From assembly GCF_018847375.1 (NCBI RefSeq), contig NZ_CP072036.1, positions 2,728,001 to 2,792,000 on the forward strand: a stretch of DNA of 64,000 nt, written 5' to 3'. The DNA is from Akkermansia massiliensis. Lineage in GTDB: Bacteria; Verrucomicrobiota; Verrucomicrobiia; Verrucomicrobiales; Akkermansiaceae. Below the pieces are notes generated by a model that searched no databases, was not told the DNA's origin, and saw only the letters and a program-made list of their open reading frames with translations. Position 1 is the first letter of the stretch, and the number at the start of each line of letters is the position of its first letter. Shown here one piece after another: positions 40,944-49,976 of the stretch. The translations under genes and the position numbers were made by a program.

Positions 40944-40961
40944 TATACTGTTAGGGGTATC
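40944..40961 (-). promoter_or_regulatory. CsoR-type operator upstream of csoR
   Basis: ATACTGTTAGGGGTAT at 40945-40960 lies 14 bases upstream of the csoR start. It matches the ATPase-side site at 13 of 16 positions, including the TAGGGGTAT core. It implies autoregulation of the repressor. The dyad here is weaker than the ATPase one. Confidence 0.6.
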
Positions 40962-41143
40962 TGTATCATCAAGTTATCAGGCAGACAGGAAATGCTGTCA
41001 AGAACAGAGTCCTCCCGCAGGCGCGTACCATCCGGAAGGGCCTACTGTGTCCGGCCCCCCTTCTTTCCTCCTTATTCCAGGCGCAACAATCCCTTCCCGC
41101 CCCCGCATGAAGACCGGAAGAACGAAGTTCCGGCCTTCCCCCG

Positions 41144-41629
41144 TCAAACGGGTCCGGTTTCCATGGCGGGAGCCGTATACAGGCGTTCCCGGGCATGATG
41201 ACCGCCCGTCGCCATTGTCAGCAGTTCCCACCCGCATTTTTCATAAAACCCCGCCAGGTCCGTCACCAGATAGAGACGGGGATATCCGAGCGCAGCCAAA
41301 TCCTTCCGCACAAAGTCCAGGATGGACGCGGCCACGCCCCTGCCGCGATGCCTTTTTTCCACAAATAGCGTGCATAAGTTGGGGGCTAAATCCTTCCGGT
41401 CATGGAAATCGTTTTCAATCACTCCGGCACCCGCAATGATTGCCCCCTGTCCGTTCATGACCACGTACCATTGCGGAATGCCCGTTTTCCGTTCCATGCA
41501 TTCCTTCATGCTTTCCTCATAGGCCTCTACGGGAACGTCCCACTTGGAGCCGAACCAGACGGAAGCTGTGGAAAGGAATTCAGGATGATTCCTTAAACAG
41601 ACCAATTTACCGGCGTTTCTCCCTTTCAT
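41144..41629 (-). CDS. GNAT-family acetyltransferase
   Basis: A 161-residue GNAT protein. The acetyl-CoA loop is EKRHRGRGVAASILDFVRKD (about residues 92-111, with the R/Q-x2-G-x-G/A pattern as RGRGVA). It is preceded by the strand NLCTLFVE and followed by FYEKCGWELL near residue 130. The substrate is unknown. Nothing in the neighbourhood fixes its pathway: csoR lies upstream on the same strand, about 210 bases away, and an ECF sigma gene diverges on the other side. Confidence 0.8.
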   Translation of the reverse strand: MKGRNAGKLVCLRNHPEFLSTASVWFGSKWDVPVEAYEESMKECMERKTGIPQWYVVMNGQGAIIAGAGVIENDFHDRKDLAPNLCTLFVEKRHRGRGVAASILDFVRKDLAALGYPRLYLVTDLAGFYEKCGWELLTMATGGHHARERLYTAPAMETGPV

Positions 41630-41931
41630 TTTCCCTTACCCTAGCAGGCCCCTCCGGTCATTGTCAAACCGGAGCGGCATGGAGGGTGGCCTCCGTATTT
41701 CCATCATGCTCCGTTTTCCCACCGGGAAAAGAACGGAATGTTCCACCCCCTCAGCCGTCCCCGGCCATCGGCAGGAGCAAAACGTTTTGTCCGGAGCCTT
41801 GCGCGGAAAGAGAAGAAAGACCCGTTTTCATCTCGTCAGCCGCGGAAAAATGGGATAGACCTTTTTTCCGGGGCATGCGCCCTTCCGGATGCAACCTTTC
41901 ACCGGACACGGGGTTTATAGAAGGGAATTTC
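41630..41931. other. Divergent intergenic region before second ECF sigma gene
   Basis: About 300 bases without a gene between the divergent GNAT and sigma genes. A CTCCGGT/ACCGGAG hairpin lies near 41652-41674. AGAAGGGA at 41919-41926, just before the sigma ATG, is a fair ribosome-binding site. An upstream in-frame ATG (41686) for the sigma gene gives Ser/Lys-rich residues without homology and was not used. Confidence 0.4.
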
Positions 41932-42525
41932 ATGGACGAAGCACAAGACATGCCGCCTGCGGAACCAGACGAGGACGCCCAGCTGATGCTGAGAGTCAGG
42001 AATGGCGACGCTTCCGCCATGGAAATGCTGGTCCGCAAACACCAGAACTCCGTGTACGCCACCGTAGCACGCATGCTGAACAACGGGCCGGAGGTGGAGG
42101 ACATCGCCCAGCAGGTTTTCATCCGCATCTGGAAAGGAGCCGGGAATTATGAGCCCTCCGCACGCTTCACCACCTGGATGTTCACCATCCTGCGCAATCT
42201 GGTCTTCAATGAAGTGCGGCGCCAGAAGCGCAAGCCCACCACCTCCGCGGACGCCATGGAGGAGGAAGGCGGCATGACCGTGTTCCTGGAACCTTCCCAG
42301 GCCCCGGATGAAGCCATGGAGCACACGGAACTCCAGCGGGCCGTGGATGAAGCGATTGCCGCCCTGCCGGAAAAGGCGCGCCTGGCCGTCCAGCTGCGCC
42401 GCTTTGAAAACATGCCTTACGAGGAAATAGCCCGGACGCTTGACATGACGGTTCCCGCCACCAAAAGCCTGCTGTTCCGCGCCAGGAACATGCTGAAGGA
42501 CGCGCTGGCTTCTTTTCTGGAGTGA
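41932..42525 (+). CDS. ECF-type RNA polymerase sigma factor
   Basis: A 197-residue sigma-70 family protein. Region 2 is at about residues 30-95 (VEDIAQQVFIRIWKGAGNYE, then FTTWMFTILRNLVFNEVRRQKRK). Region 4 is at about 140-190 (LPEKARLAVQLRRFENMPYEEIARTLDMTVPATKSLLFRARN). The start at 41932 follows a purine-rich ribosome-binding site. Unlike the other sigma gene in the window, no anti-sigma gene follows it; downstream is a noncoding repeat and then the convergent sialidase gene. Confidence 0.9.
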   Translation: MDEAQDMPPAEPDEDAQLMLRVRNGDASAMEMLVRKHQNSVYATVARMLNNGPEVEDIAQQVFIRIWKGAGNYEPSARFTTWMFTILRNLVFNEVRRQKRKPTTSADAMEEEGGMTVFLEPSQAPDEAMEHTELQRAVDEAIAALPEKARLAVQLRRFENMPYEEIARTLDMTVPATKSLLFRARNMLKDALASFLE

Positions 42526-42563
42526 CGGCCAGGGAACAGGAAAAAGGGCTGATCCGGAGAAAG

Positions 42564-42735
42564 CTTTTTTACAAGGGCCCGGCGGCCCTTGCTCCAGCAG
42601 CGCAGCCACCAGGGACTCACACTCCCGCGGCCTGGAAGAAACACCGCCGCCGGGAAACGGAAGCTTGATTCGTGCCTCTTTCAGATTCACTCCCCCTGCG
42701 CGTTTCAAGCTTCTCTTTCCGTCCTCCCGTCCCTC
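42564..42735 (-). repeat. Dispersed intergenic repeat, copy A
   Basis: Read on the minus strand this segment contains GGACGGAAAGAGAAGCTTGA, AACGCGC, then TGAATCTGAAAGAGG, and ends in the hairpin CAAGGGCCGCCGGGCCCTTG followed by TAAA (42594-42571). The same blocks in the same order occur at about 63155-62990 (copy B), with roughly two thirds identity judged by eye. Both copies also read as similar peptides on the minus strand (DGKRSLKR then VNLKEAR here). The open frame over the copy probably comes from the repeat and is not called as a gene. Confidence 0.5.
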
Positions 42736-42791
42736 ATACCAGAACTCCCTCCCCTGCGCTTTGGAGAAATTCCTACCCAAAGACAGTTACC

Positions 42792-42825
42792 AAAAAAAAG
42801 GGCCGCTCCCGGAAGGAAACGGCCC
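42792..42825 (-). terminator. Rho-independent terminator after sialidase
   Basis: On the minus strand GGGCCGTTTCC and GGGAGCGGCCC form a stem around TTCC, followed by eight T (42799-42792). It lies 25 bases after the sialidase stop. Confidence 0.88.
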
Positions 42826-42849
42826 GTAAACGATTACCTGAAAGCGGCG

Positions 42850-44898
42850 TCAGCGCGCACTGCCCGCGTTGAGAACCTCCTTGTACGGGATTTTCAGGAA
42901 GTTCAGAGCACCCTGGGATTCATACAGCACGCCCACGTGGTTTTTATCCACGGGAGCCAGGCAGGAATAACCCCAGCCGTTGCGGGCATCGTAAAGGAGC
43001 CACTTGTCCTCCGGCCATGAACCGGCGTCATCCGTGGAAGCCTTCAGGGTCATGTGGGAACGCCCGGAGGTGGTGTTGGGGTTGGAGAACAGGACCACCC
43101 TGCCCGCGCCCGGCACTCCGTCCACGGCAAGCAGGCTGCCCTGGCAGACGGGTTCCTTCAACTGGGGAGTGCGGTTGGTGGGGTGTTTTTCCCAGGTTTT
43201 GCCCAGGTCCTTCGTAACGCCCACCACGCGGGAGCCGCCCCAGTTGCAGCGGGCATTGATCATGATGGAGCCGTCTTTCAATTCAATCACCTGGGCTTCC
43301 GTCGTCTGCTCATTGACGCCCGTGCCGCAGTGCCAGGTCTTGCCCTGGTCCTTGGAATAAACGATGGTGGACCACGGCACGCCCTTGCCGTCCCAGTACT
43401 GGGCGGCAAAGACCAGCGTGCCGTCCTTCATGCAGATGCCGTTGCCGGGGCCGTTGAACAGAATGCGCCAGTCCTTGTCCTTGGTCTGTTCCGTAATGTT
43501 GATGGGCTTGGACCAGGTAAGGCCGTCGTCATCGCTGTACGCCAGCACCAGCTGCCCGCAGGCTTCCGGGGAATTGTCCCCGGATTTGCTGCCCCAGATG
43601 GAATGCTTGTGGCTCCAGATGGCGGCCACCCAGATGCGGCCCGTCTTTTCATCCACCAGAATGGCGGGGTCCCCCACGCCCTTGGTAGCCCCCAGGGAGG
43701 GGGCAATCTTGGAATCGTCAATGGCGATCTTGACGTCGGACCAGGTGCGGCCCCCGTCCGTGGAGCGGCTCACGCCCACGTCAATGTTGGCCGGAAGGTC
43801 GCCGGAATGGTTGTAACGGATGTCGTAAACGGCCAGGAGAGTCCCTTTCCTGGACCTGTCCAGGCCGGGAATGCGGTAGAACTTGGAGTTGAAATCCCCG
43901 TGCTTCACTACGGCCACGCCGATGCGCTGCGCCACCGGGGCGGCATTGGCCACCTTCATCAGCTTGTTCCCCGCCACAACGCTGGCCGGGCGCACCACCA
44001 CCCTGCCGTCCAGGGAGGCGCCCTTCTTCATCGTCACGCATGCCCACAGGTAATTGTCGCCGGGGTCCAGCTCCAGCTTCCCCTTCACGGAAACCTGGGG
44101 CTTGGAGGAGCCGGAAAGCTTCACCGTACCCAGTACCTGGGAGGCATCCTTCGGAAACGGGTCTTCCCCGTGCTGAATGGGCGGAGCCTCTTCTCCCCGC
44201 ACCACCGTCACGGATTCAATGTCGGAAAGCTTCGTCGTGCCCGTAAAATCCAGATTGACGGCCGTCAGGAACTGAGGATTAAGACAGCCGTCCGTTTGAA
44301 CCTTCAGGGAAAGAACGGGACTGCACGGGATGCGCACCATCACCGGATAGGCGGAAGAAGCCATCTCCACCTGCGGATTCACCTTCATGGGGATGCAGGG
44401 CACGATGAACAGGTCGTCCAGCTTCAACCCCTTGTTCTCCGGCGACGTCAGCTTGAACACCAGGGAGCGCGTTCCGGCGGGAACGCCGGCCTCTATCCTG
44501 GTATTGAAGCCGCCCGTCCTGATGTCCTTGCCGTCATAAATCTTCTTTTCCCCCTTGGGCCCTACGGCCACAATGGAAAATTCAAAGGGGGCCTGTCCGG
44601 TCCAGCGCTCCGCCCAGGCGGACAGCCGTACTTCCCTGGAAGGAGTATCCTTCAAGTCCAGCTTCAGTTCGGTATCCTGCCCGCCGAACATCCGCAGGGA
44701 AGATTTCCCGGATTTTCCCCCTCCCCCGATTTCCGCCACGCCGTCCCGGCAGGACATGGGGCCGTACTTGGTGGAAAGCGTGGTAAACTTGCCGTGTTTG
44801 GCCTGCTCAAAGCTTTCCGTACCCAAGGCAGCGGGAACAGACATGCCCAGGGCACACAGCAGGGCAAGCCCCGTTAATGTATTCAAAGGTAAACGCAT
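42850..44898 (-). CDS. Exported exo-alpha-sialidase, GH33
   Basis: A 682-residue secreted sialidase releasing terminal sialic acid from mucin glycans. The signal peptide is residues 1-25 (MRLPLNTLTGLALLCALGMS). The catalytic beta-propeller starts near residue 340 with the Arg motif FYRIPGLDRS (RIP at about 342-344). At least four Asp boxes follow: STDGGRTW, SDDDGLTW, SKDQGKTW and TKDLGKTW. Catalytic candidates are the Asp in AVYDIRYN, the Glu in TTEAQVIELKDG and the Tyr in NGWGYSCLA. Residues about 30-330 form accessory beta domains. The open frame extends to 44988, but the ATG at 44898 restores the signal peptide. Confidence 0.93.
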   Translation of the reverse strand: MRLPLNTLTGLALLCALGMSVPAALGTESFEQAKHGKFTTLSTKYGPMSCRDGVAEIGGGGKSGKSSLRMFGGQDTELKLDLKDTPSREVRLSAWAERWTGQAPFEFSIVAVGPKGEKKIYDGKDIRTGGFNTRIEAGVPAGTRSLVFKLTSPENKGLKLDDLFIVPCIPMKVNPQVEMASSAYPVMVRIPCSPVLSLKVQTDGCLNPQFLTAVNLDFTGTTKLSDIESVTVVRGEEAPPIQHGEDPFPKDASQVLGTVKLSGSSKPQVSVKGKLELDPGDNYLWACVTMKKGASLDGRVVVRPASVVAGNKLMKVANAAPVAQRIGVAVVKHGDFNSKFYRIPGLDRSRKGTLLAVYDIRYNHSGDLPANIDVGVSRSTDGGRTWSDVKIAIDDSKIAPSLGATKGVGDPAILVDEKTGRIWVAAIWSHKHSIWGSKSGDNSPEACGQLVLAYSDDDGLTWSKPINITEQTKDKDWRILFNGPGNGICMKDGTLVFAAQYWDGKGVPWSTIVYSKDQGKTWHCGTGVNEQTTEAQVIELKDGSIMINARCNWGGSRVVGVTKDLGKTWEKHPTNRTPQLKEPVCQGSLLAVDGVPGAGRVVLFSNPNTTSGRSHMTLKASTDDAGSWPEDKWLLYDARNGWGYSCLAPVDKNHVGVLYESQGALNFLKIPYKEVLNAGSAR

Positions 44899-45042
44899 CG
44901 TATTTATGGTGTGTTTCGCAGGACAATACGCAGCGAACCGGAACAATCTTGCCCGGAGCTGCGTCATTGCCAGCCTGTTTCCTAACACACGCTTTTCCGC
45001 CGCGTCCAGCCTTGCCTGGGAGGCCTGTAGAAAGACCAGTCC

Positions 45043-45555
45043 TCAATCTTTCGTCTTTTCACTGGAAGGAGACGCCGGCTCCATGGAAATCACGGGACGT
45101 TCCGGAAAGGAGCTGGAATCCCGGTGCATGTAGTAATGGGACCAGTGAAGGACAACCTTGTCCCCCGGCTTCAGGGCGGCTACCTTTTTCAGGATGTCCG
45201 CCCCCTGCAGGATGGGCTTGTGCGCCGGATTGACGTCAATCATCAGCTGCTCCTGCTTTTCATCCCCGTACTTGCCGGGTTTCCGGTAATCCAGATACTT
45301 GATGATCCGGAAAGCGGCGAAATCCTTGGCGTGGTCACACTTGTCCGGACAGAGGGAGGTAAGGAACCTGCACTTGCGGTGAATAATACCCGTAAACTCC
45401 GCCTCCGCCACATGGTCTGACAGCAGTTCTCCGGACGGCAGCGTCACGCCGCTTTTTTCATCCGTCTTTTCCGGATTGGCGACGGGGGAATCTTCCGCCT
45501 GAACGCCCCAAAAACCGGCCAGCCCAAGACAAACGGCAAGAATGCACTTCTTCAT
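45043..45555 (-). CDS. Small exported protein of unknown function
   Basis: A 170-residue protein with a signal peptide (MKKCILAVCLGLAGFWGVQA, residues 1-20). The mature part contains two cysteines close together (KCRFLTSLCPDKCDHAKDF), which could bind metal or form a disulfide. There is a KPILQGADILKKVAALKPGD segment near residues 115-135 and a histidine-rich WSHYYMHRD near 141-149. I do not recognise a family. It lies between the sialidase and the divergent fucose operon, so a link to mucin-sugar use is only positional. Confidence 0.65.
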   Translation of the reverse strand: MKKCILAVCLGLAGFWGVQAEDSPVANPEKTDEKSGVTLPSGELLSDHVAEAEFTGIIHRKCRFLTSLCPDKCDHAKDFAAFRIIKYLDYRKPGKYGDEKQEQLMIDVNPAHKPILQGADILKKVAALKPGDKVVLHWSHYYMHRDSSSFPERPVISMEPASPSSEKTKD

Positions 45556-45653
45556 CAGCCCATCCTTAGCCGCCTCGGAAACAGGAGTCAAGAAGAAGCC
45601 GGGTCTCCCGTGAACGCTGACAGGATATCCCAACCCAAACATACCGCTTTGTT

Positions 45654-45680
45654 TTATTTGTCAACATGTTGGATGATTTC
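45654..45680 (+). promoter_or_regulatory. Candidate operator before fucose operon
   Basis: CAACATGTTG (45662-45671) is a perfect 10-base palindrome about 70 bases upstream of the fucP start, in the short AT-rich stretch between two divergent genes. No clear -35/-10 pair was found nearby. It may bind a sugar-responsive regulator, but this is weak evidence. Confidence 0.25.
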
Positions 45681-45743
45681 TGGACTCTTTTCCGTTTCCA
45701 GATTGACGCACCGCCGTCCTTGTGAGAGATTGACAAAAGCAAT

Positions 45744-47675
45744 ATGGACAAAAACCGTACCTCTACCGTGCCGATCGTTCCCAAACAGTACCGGCTGCCG
45801 TTCTTCATGCTGGTCTCCTGTTTTGCGCTGTGGGGGCTGCTGAACAACATGACGGACAACCTGGTCCCGGCATTCAGCAAGATCTTCATGATCAACGCTT
45901 CGGAATCCGCAGGGGTGCAAATCTCCTTTTACGGGGCGTATGCGGTGCTTGCCATCTTCGCCTCCATCCTGCTGGAGGAATTCTCCTACAAGGCCGGGGT
46001 GCTCATCGGGCTGGGGTTCTACATGATCGGCGCGCTGTGCTACATACCCGCCGCCATCGGGCAAAGTTTTGACATTTACCTGGTAGCCATCTTCGTGCTG
46101 GCGGGCGGCCTCTCCATCCTGGAAACCACCTGCAACCCGTTCGTCCTCTCCATGGGGTCCCAGGAGACGAGCGTACGCCGCCTGAACTTCGCCCAGGCCT
46201 TCAACCCAATCGGCTCCCTGACGGGCATCTTCCTGGCCAAATACTTCATCCTGGCGCATTTGAATGATGCGGACATGGACACCCGCAAGGCCATGGACCC
46301 GGAACAACTGAACGCCATCGTCAGCGACGAGCTCTTCTGGGTGTGCGTTCCCTATGTGGGCCTGGTCGCCATCGCCGCCGTCATCTGGTTCTTCTTCTGC
46401 CGCTACAAGTCCGACGATGAAAGCGTGCCCACCCGGGAAAACACGCAGCCCCTTTCCTCCAAGCTCGGCCGCCTGGGCCTGTGCGTCGCCTTCATCCTCA
46501 TTCCCTTCCTGTTCCAGTACTACTCCACCTTTGAATTCAGCATGGTGCAGCAGATCCTGATCATGATGATCGGGCCCATCGCCTTCCTGCTCATCATGCC
46601 GGACTACCGCTGCCAGCTCATGAAGCTGGTGAAGCTGCCGCGCTACTTCTGCGGCGTGGTGGCCCAGTTCTTCTACGTGGGCGTGCAGATCGCCGTCTGG
46701 ACGTGGACCATCAAGTACATCATGTCCGTCTTCCCCGGCATGCAGGAAGCGGCGGCCTCCAACTACTACATCTTCTCCATCGTTCTGTTCATCGCCTGCC
46801 GCGCCATCACCACGGCGCTGATGAAAAAATTCAACCCGGCCAACATGATGTCCCTCTTTGCCATCGCGGGCATCCTCTGCTGCCTGGGCACCATGTACCT
46901 GCCCAAGGAAATCTCCGTCTGGACGCTGGTGGGCATCTCCGGCTGCATGTCCCTGATGTTCCCCACCATTTACGGCATCGCCCTGCGCGGACTGGGTTCC
47001 GAAGTGAAGCTGGGCGCCGCGGGCCTCATCATGGCCATTCTGGGGGGCGCGGTCATCACCCCGTACATGGGCACCTTCATTGACAACACCACGGTAAAAA
47101 ACCAGGTGGCCTACTTTGAATCCATTGACCGTCCCCTGATCGCGCAGGCGGAAGCAGCGGACTCCCGCAAATCCGTCTCCGGCGCCATGCTGGCCCTCTA
47201 CAAGATGTCGGAAGCCAATCCCGCCGGGGGGGAAGAACAGGCCAAAGCCGCCGCCAAATTCCAGAAAAACCTGGATACCTTCCTTTCCCTCCATACCCTG
47301 GACGGGGAAGCCTTTGACCGGGCGGCCAAATCCCTGCCCGGCTGCTCCGGCCTCAAGCCGGAAGAACTGGCGGTCTTCAAGGCCAACCTGGACCGCCTGC
47401 CCGCCCCCGCGGACCGGGAGCAGCAGATCCAGCAATTCTCCCTGATTCCGGCGCTCACCACGCTCTCCGGGAACCAGGCCGAGGTACTTGGCAACCTGAT
47501 TTCCGACCCCCTGGACATGAAGCAATTCCAGACGGCCCAGGAAAACTTTGTGGAAAAAGCGGTGCGGTCATCCTTCTTTATTCCCATCATCTGCTTTGCC
47601 GTGGTACTAATCTACGGCTTCTTCTTCCGCAACACCCATTTGAAAAAGGAAGAGGATGCGCCTGCCCAGGCCTGA
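45744..47675 (+). CDS. fucP: L-fucose:proton symporter, FucP-type MFS
   Basis: A 643-residue MFS sugar permease. The N-terminal half matches FucP: FFMLVSCFALWGLLNNMTDN (residues 20-39), a FYGAYAVLAIFASIL helix, and LSILETTCNPFVLSMG, the conserved FucP-type ETxxNP segment. Escherichia coli FucP has 438 residues. Here about 150 extra residues (roughly 449-602) are inserted between the last two helices, a loop that should face the periplasm. The insert is helical and rich in Ala, Lys and Glu. It heads the operon fucP-fucI-(four-helix gene)-fucK-fucA. Confidence 0.9.
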   Translation: MDKNRTSTVPIVPKQYRLPFFMLVSCFALWGLLNNMTDNLVPAFSKIFMINASESAGVQISFYGAYAVLAIFASILLEEFSYKAGVLIGLGFYMIGALCYIPAAIGQSFDIYLVAIFVLAGGLSILETTCNPFVLSMGSQETSVRRLNFAQAFNPIGSLTGIFLAKYFILAHLNDADMDTRKAMDPEQLNAIVSDELFWVCVPYVGLVAIAAVIWFFFCRYKSDDESVPTRENTQPLSSKLGRLGLCVAFILIPFLFQYYSTFEFSMVQQILIMMIGPIAFLLIMPDYRCQLMKLVKLPRYFCGVVAQFFYVGVQIAVWTWTIKYIMSVFPGMQEAAASNYYIFSIVLFIACRAITTALMKKFNPANMMSLFAIAGILCCLGTMYLPKEISVWTLVGISGCMSLMFPTIYGIALRGLGSEVKLGAAGLIMAILGGAVITPYMGTFIDNTTVKNQVAYFESIDRPLIAQAEAADSRKSVSGAMLALYKMSEANPAGGEEQAKAAAKFQKNLDTFLSLHTLDGEAFDRAAKSLPGCSGLKPEELAVFKANLDRLPAPADREQQIQQFSLIPALTTLSGNQAEVLGNLISDPLDMKQFQTAQENFVEKAVRSSFFIPIICFAVVLIYGFFFRNTHLKKEEDAPAQA

Positions 47676-47702
47676 ACCAGCTTCACATCACCTACGCAAG
47701 AT

Positions 47703-49481
47703 ATGAAAACAGCATTACCAACCATCGGTATCCGCCCCACGATTGACGGCCGCCGCCTCGGCGTCCGGGAATCCCTGGAAGATCAAACCATGAACATGGC
47801 CAAGGCGGCCGCGGCTCTCATTGAGGCCAACATCCGCCACGCCTCCGGCGAACCCGTCAAGTGCGTGATCGCAGACACCTGCATCGGCGGTCCGGCGGAA
47901 GCCGCCGCCTGTGCGGACAAATTCAAGGCCAACAACGTCGGCGTCTCCCTGGCCGTCACGCCCTGCTGGTGCTACGGCAGCGAGACCTTTGACATGGACC
48001 CGTTCACTCCCAAGGCCATCTGGGGCTTCAACGGCACGGAACGCCCCGGCGCCGTGTACCTGGCCGCCGCCCTGGCCGGACTGAACCAGAAGGGCTTCCC
48101 CGCCTTCTCCATTTACGGAAAAGACGTCCAGGACGCCGGGGATACCTCCATTCCGGAAGACGTGGCTGAAAAAATCCTGCGCTTCTGCCGCGCCGGCCTG
48201 GCCGTAGCCACCCTCCGCGGCAAGGGCTACCTCTCCATCGGCGGCTGCTCCATGGGCATCGCCGGCTCCATCGTGGACCAGTCCTTCTGGGAAAACTACC
48301 TGGGCATCCGCGTACAGGCCGTGGACATGACGGAAGTGCGCCGCCGCATGGACCAGAAGATTTACGACGAAGCGGAATTCGACCTCGCCATGCAATGGGC
48401 GGACGCCGTCTTCAAATTCGCCGAAGACAAGAACCGCCCGGACCTGAAGCTGGACGAAGCCGGACGCCGCAGGACCTTCAAGGAAAGCGTGCTGATGGCC
48501 ATGATCTTCCGGGACATGATGCAGGGCAACCCCAAGCTCAAGAAAATCGACCGCGAAGAGGAATCCATGGGCTACCAGGCCATTGCCGGCGGCTTCCAGG
48601 GCCAGCGCCACTGGACGGACTTCTACCCGAACGGAGACATTGCGGAAACCCTGCTCAACTCCACCTTTGACTGGAACGGCCCGCGCGCGCCGATGCCCTT
48701 CGCCACGGAAAACGACTCCCTGAACGGAGCCTGCCTCCTCTTCGGCTACCTGCTCACCGGACAGGCCAACGTCTTTGCGGACGTGCGCACCTACTGGAGC
48801 CCGGAAGCCGTGAAGCGCGTCACGGGCTACAAGCTGGAAGGCCATGCCAAGGACGGCATCATCCACCTCATCAACTCCGGCTCCGCGGCCCTGGACGGCT
48901 GCATGGCCTGCACGGACAAGGACGGCAAGCCCGTCATGAAAAAGCACTGGGACGTTACCCCGGACGACGCGAAAACCATGATGGAACAAGCCGTCTGGTG
49001 CCCGGCCAACCGGGAATACTTCCGCGGCGGCGGCTACTCCGTCCACTACGTCACCAAGGGCGGCGCGCCCGTCACCATGATGCGCCTGAACATCGTCAAG
49101 GGCCTCGGCCCCGTCCTCATCGTGGCGGAAGGCTGGTCCGTGGACCTGCCCGCCAAGGTGCACAAGACCCTGGACGAACGCACCGATCCGGGCTGGCCGA
49201 CCACCTGGTTCGCCCCGCGCCTGACCGGCAAGGGAGCCTTCACGGACGTCTACAGCGTCATGGCCAACATGGGCGCCAACCACGGAGCCTTCACCTACGG
49301 CCACATCGGCGCAGACATCCTGACGCTCGCTTCCATGCTGCGCATCCCCGTATACGCCCACAACATCCCGGACGACCAAATCTACCGTCCCTCCGCCTGG
49401 GGCCTCCACGGCACCGCGGACCCGGAAGGCGCCGACTTCCGCGCCTGCGCCAACTACGGCCCGCTGTACGGCAAATATTAA
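47703..49481 (+). CDS. fucI: L-fucose isomerase
   Basis: A 592-residue cytoplasmic enzyme converting L-fucose to L-fuculose, with a length typical of FucI. The N-terminus [21 protein letters not shown] is the family start. [30 protein letters not shown] and the metal-site region around [20 protein letters not shown] match FucI strongly. It begins 27 bases after fucP and provides the first step of fucose breakdown. Confidence 0.95.
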   Translation: MKTALPTIGIRPTIDGRRLGVRESLEDQTMNMAKAAAALIEANIRHASGEPVKCVIADTCIGGPAEAAACADKFKANNVGVSLAVTPCWCYGSETFDMDPFTPKAIWGFNGTERPGAVYLAAALAGLNQKGFPAFSIYGKDVQDAGDTSIPEDVAEKILRFCRAGLAVATLRGKGYLSIGGCSMGIAGSIVDQSFWENYLGIRVQAVDMTEVRRRMDQKIYDEAEFDLAMQWADAVFKFAEDKNRPDLKLDEAGRRRTFKESVLMAMIFRDMMQGNPKLKKIDREEESMGYQAIAGGFQGQRHWTDFYPNGDIAETLLNSTFDWNGPRAPMPFATENDSLNGACLLFGYLLTGQANVFADVRTYWSPEAVKRVTGYKLEGHAKDGIIHLINSGSAALDGCMACTDKDGKPVMKKHWDVTPDDAKTMMEQAVWCPANREYFRGGGYSVHYVTKGGAPVTMMRLNIVKGLGPVLIVAEGWSVDLPAKVHKTLDERTDPGWPTTWFAPRLTGKGAFTDVYSVMANMGANHGAFTYGHIGADILTLASMLRIPVYAHNIPDDQIYRPSAWGLHGTADPEGADFRACANYGPLYGKY

Positions 49482-49574
49482 CGACTGACCTTTTCATCAG
49501 GGGAAGACATTCTTCCCCTGATGACGTTCAGCGTTAATATCAAAGACTAAATACGAATGATTAAAGACTAAAAG

Positions 49575-49931
49575 ATGAACGAAAGTGCCGCTCATGAAAA
49601 AAGTTTTGCCTTTTCCATTCGTATCGTTTCCTTATGCCGCCATCTTCGCAAGCAACGGTGCGAGCAGGCACTGATCCAGCAAATTCTGCGCTCCGGAACA
49701 AGCATAGGAGCCAACCTCGCAGAAGCTTCCTATGCCGTAAGCAAAAAAGACTTCTTCTCCAAAGTACACATTTCACTAAAAGAATGTTCGGAGACTTGGT
49801 ATTGGCTCCGCCTTCTGCATGCAACTTCCTGCCTGACGGACCAGCAATTTGAAAGCTTGAAACAGGATTGCCTGGAATTAATGCGGCTATTGACCGCTAC
49901 GACAAAAACGCTTGCCGGGCAAAATCTCTGA
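49575..49931 (+). CDS. Four-helix-bundle protein (S23/IVP family)
   Basis: A 118-residue protein of the family first described in 23S rRNA intervening sequences. The signature is present: FAFSIRIVSLCRHLR at residues 11-25, LIQQILRSGTSIGANLAEASYAVSKKDF at about 33-60, then KVHISLKECSETWYWLRLL. Such proteins occur free-standing in many bacteria, and their role is unclear. It is inserted between fucI and fucK. Short AT-rich sequences with repeated AAAGACTAAA or TTTAGTAT words lie on both sides, and its composition is less GC-rich than the fuc genes. Confidence 0.88.
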   Translation: MNESAAHEKSFAFSIRIVSLCRHLRKQRCEQALIQQILRSGTSIGANLAEASYAVSKKDFFSKVHISLKECSETWYWLRLLHATSCLTDQQFESLKQDCLELMRLLTATTKTLAGQNL

Positions 49932-49976
49932 ACAGTTTCCCTTTAGTATCTAATCTTCAATATTTAGTATTTCTCT

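Noticed and set aside
41899..42780. Long minus-strand open frame over the second sigma gene and repeat A
   Set aside because: The sigma factor is certain on the plus strand; the open frame arises from GC bias and the repeat.
45654..47525. 623-residue minus-strand open frame rich in His and Gly
   Set aside because: It is exactly antisense to fucP, whose helices and motifs are clear.
49943..49975. TTTAGTAT direct repeats after the four-helix gene as a CRISPR-like or attachment site
   Set aside because: Only two short words; no regular spacing or integrase, so reported only as part of the cassette observation.
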